Below, piece after piece: positions 62,701 to 64,000 of a stretch of 64,000 nt of DNA. The translations under genes were made by a program, and so were the position numbers. The notes under the pieces were generated by a model. It was not told the DNA's origin and ran no database searches. It worked only from the letters and a program-made list of their open reading frames with translations. Positions within the stretch are counted from its first letter, which is position 1; the number at the start of each line of letters is the position of its first letter. This stretch comes from Parus major (Eukaryota > Chordata > Aves > Passeriformes > Paridae), in contig NC_031770.1 of NCBI RefSeq assembly GCF_001522545.3, forward strand, positions 8,410,044 through 8,474,043, given 5' to 3'.

Positions 62701-64000
62701 AGGGAAATGTTATAAACTTGCTCAATCAGATCAGCATCAGCAGTGACTCAGTCTACTTCTGTTGGACCCAGAGAATACACATGAGTTAAACTTGCTGCTT
62801 TTACTTGTAGCTATCCCTAAAAGGGATTAAGTTTTTAAGATCTGGCTACATGCATTTCAGATATTAATATATTCTCTTGGTTCTGTGCCTAAGATTTAGA
62901 GGAATTGGGAGAGCAGCTGGATGCTAAAGCTTTAGGAGGTCCAGCATCAAAGCAGGGCTTGTAGTAACCAACATTCTGTTCAGCAAATCCTAATGCCCTA
63001 TATTTAATCTACTATTAAAATAATGTTTTATTTTAATTTTTCCTTAGCTTAATCTCAAACTTTGGTTTTTTTTGTATGTTTACAGAACAAGGCAAGCTTT
63101 TAAGGTTATAAAATTTGTCTCACTGCTTTTGTTTTAGTTCAATGTTGATTTGATGGCATCTGAAAGGGCAAATGAGAAAGGCAGGTATTATGTTTCAAGG
63201 AGAGAGTTATAAAAGTCTGAACTGCATCTGAAGTATATTTTACTCCTAATAATGAGAACTGGATGAAGAGCATTTAAAAAAATATGAACCTGCCCCAACT
63301 CCATTGGTTCAGATGTAGCTGATCTAATGCAGTTCTCCAAAGAATAATTGATATTATATAATCATAACTGGCAGTTTATGTCATGAAAGTGACACTTGAC
63401 ACTTTCCTGCTAACCAGTTTAGCATCATCAATTAAAACATCACTTGTGTAATGACATTTTAGTAACAAGCTTAATATAATAAATTATGACATCACCTTTT
63501 TTATGGCATCAGGGTTGAAAAAAAGGTTGTCTTTAGAAAAGTGAAAAACTAAAAAAAAACGGAGGAAGCCTTAACATGGCTTCTCATTTTATCTTTATAA
63601 AAGGTACATGTGTTCTATTCCTCCAGCCACTGTCATTAGGGAGGATCTGAAAGCTAAAAAGCTACAAACAGTGGTGAAATAAAAATTGAGATGAACTTGC
63701 TTCAGATTAACAGAGAAAACCTCCCAGTAGATAGAACTGTCCTTTGCATCATACCAGTGAAAATCTTTGAGAAATGGAGAAGAAAACATGGGCATACTCA
63801 TGGAACCTGATGAACTCAATTATAGTGAAGTAAAATTTCCTCAGATGTGGTGTGAAAGTTCAAGATTGCATCATTACTAAATAGTCAGTGTTCCATTTCT
63901 TCATGGTCAGTGGCTTTGAAGTAATTATTTTTATATTATTCTTCATGGAATGGTCCAATTTTGATGCTGGAATCTGGTATTCAAGCTCTTCTGGCCACTA
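59733..64000. other. Non-coding, no gene seen
   Basis: AT-rich sequence. A 9-bp inverted repeat with a 2-nt spacer lies at 61035-61054 (GATGATCTT/AAGATCATC). T- and TTA-rich low complexity occurs at about 61806-61875. A consensus donor-like AG/GTAAGT lies at 62023-62029 without a convincing paired acceptor. No recognised elements or genes up to the window end. Confidence 0.55.

Noticed and set aside
1..64000. tRNA, rRNA, CRISPR, bacterial operon or phage features
   Set aside because: No cloverleaf with matching A and B boxes, no rRNA segments, no regularly spaced direct repeats and no gene-dense coding pattern. The sequence is vertebrate non-coding DNA.

Overview
The window looks like vertebrate nuclear DNA from an archosaur-type sauropsid, most likely a bird. 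The main evidence is three truncated 3' ends of CR1 LINEs, at 25963-26760 (minus), 28170-28664 (plus) and 32088-32580 (plus). The third has the 3' tail typical of avian CR1s. No L1 or Alu-like sequence was seen. Interspersed repeats are sparse (by eye only a few percent), the sequence is AT-rich and CpG-poor, and stop codons are dense in all frames. This fits a long intron or a gene desert. The chromosome, species and flanking genes cannot be told from the sequence.

No protein-coding gene, rRNA, tRNA or CRISPR array can be supported. The longest open frames (about 100-170 codons) lack recognisable domains, convincing start contexts or exon structure. They look like what 64 kb of non-coding DNA yields by chance. 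A few exon-like or small-ORF candidates are listed at low confidence: 50163-50450, 55283-55447 and 59687-59732.

Layout. 1-9.6 kb: AT-rich single-copy sequence with simple repeats, a weak LTR-like patch near 3.9-4.1 kb and a perfect 16-bp hairpin at 8307-8345. 9.6-10.3 kb: dense in regulatory motifs and a candidate conserved non-coding element. 10.3-20.4 kb: featureless apart from A-runs. 20.43-20.60 kb: a diverged MIR-like SINE. 22.3-22.5 kb: a tight cluster of homeodomain-type TAAT cores. 26-28.7 kb: two CR1 fragments. 31.8-31.96 kb: a small CpG-dense patch with an RFX X-box-like motif, just upstream of the third CR1. 33-43 kb: AT-rich and plain. 43.3-47.3 kb: two diverged copies of an unrecognised ~300-bp sequence in the same orientation, flanking a GC-richer stretch with an 18-bp minisatellite. 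47-64 kb: mostly plain, with candidate conserved blocks and the exon-like signals above.

The observation most worth following up is the dispersed pair at 43346-43650 and 46993-47332. One copy keeps CpGs that read as TpG or CpA in the other, as expected for an old methylated dispersed element. I could not assign it to a family. I see no new multi-gene system in this window.
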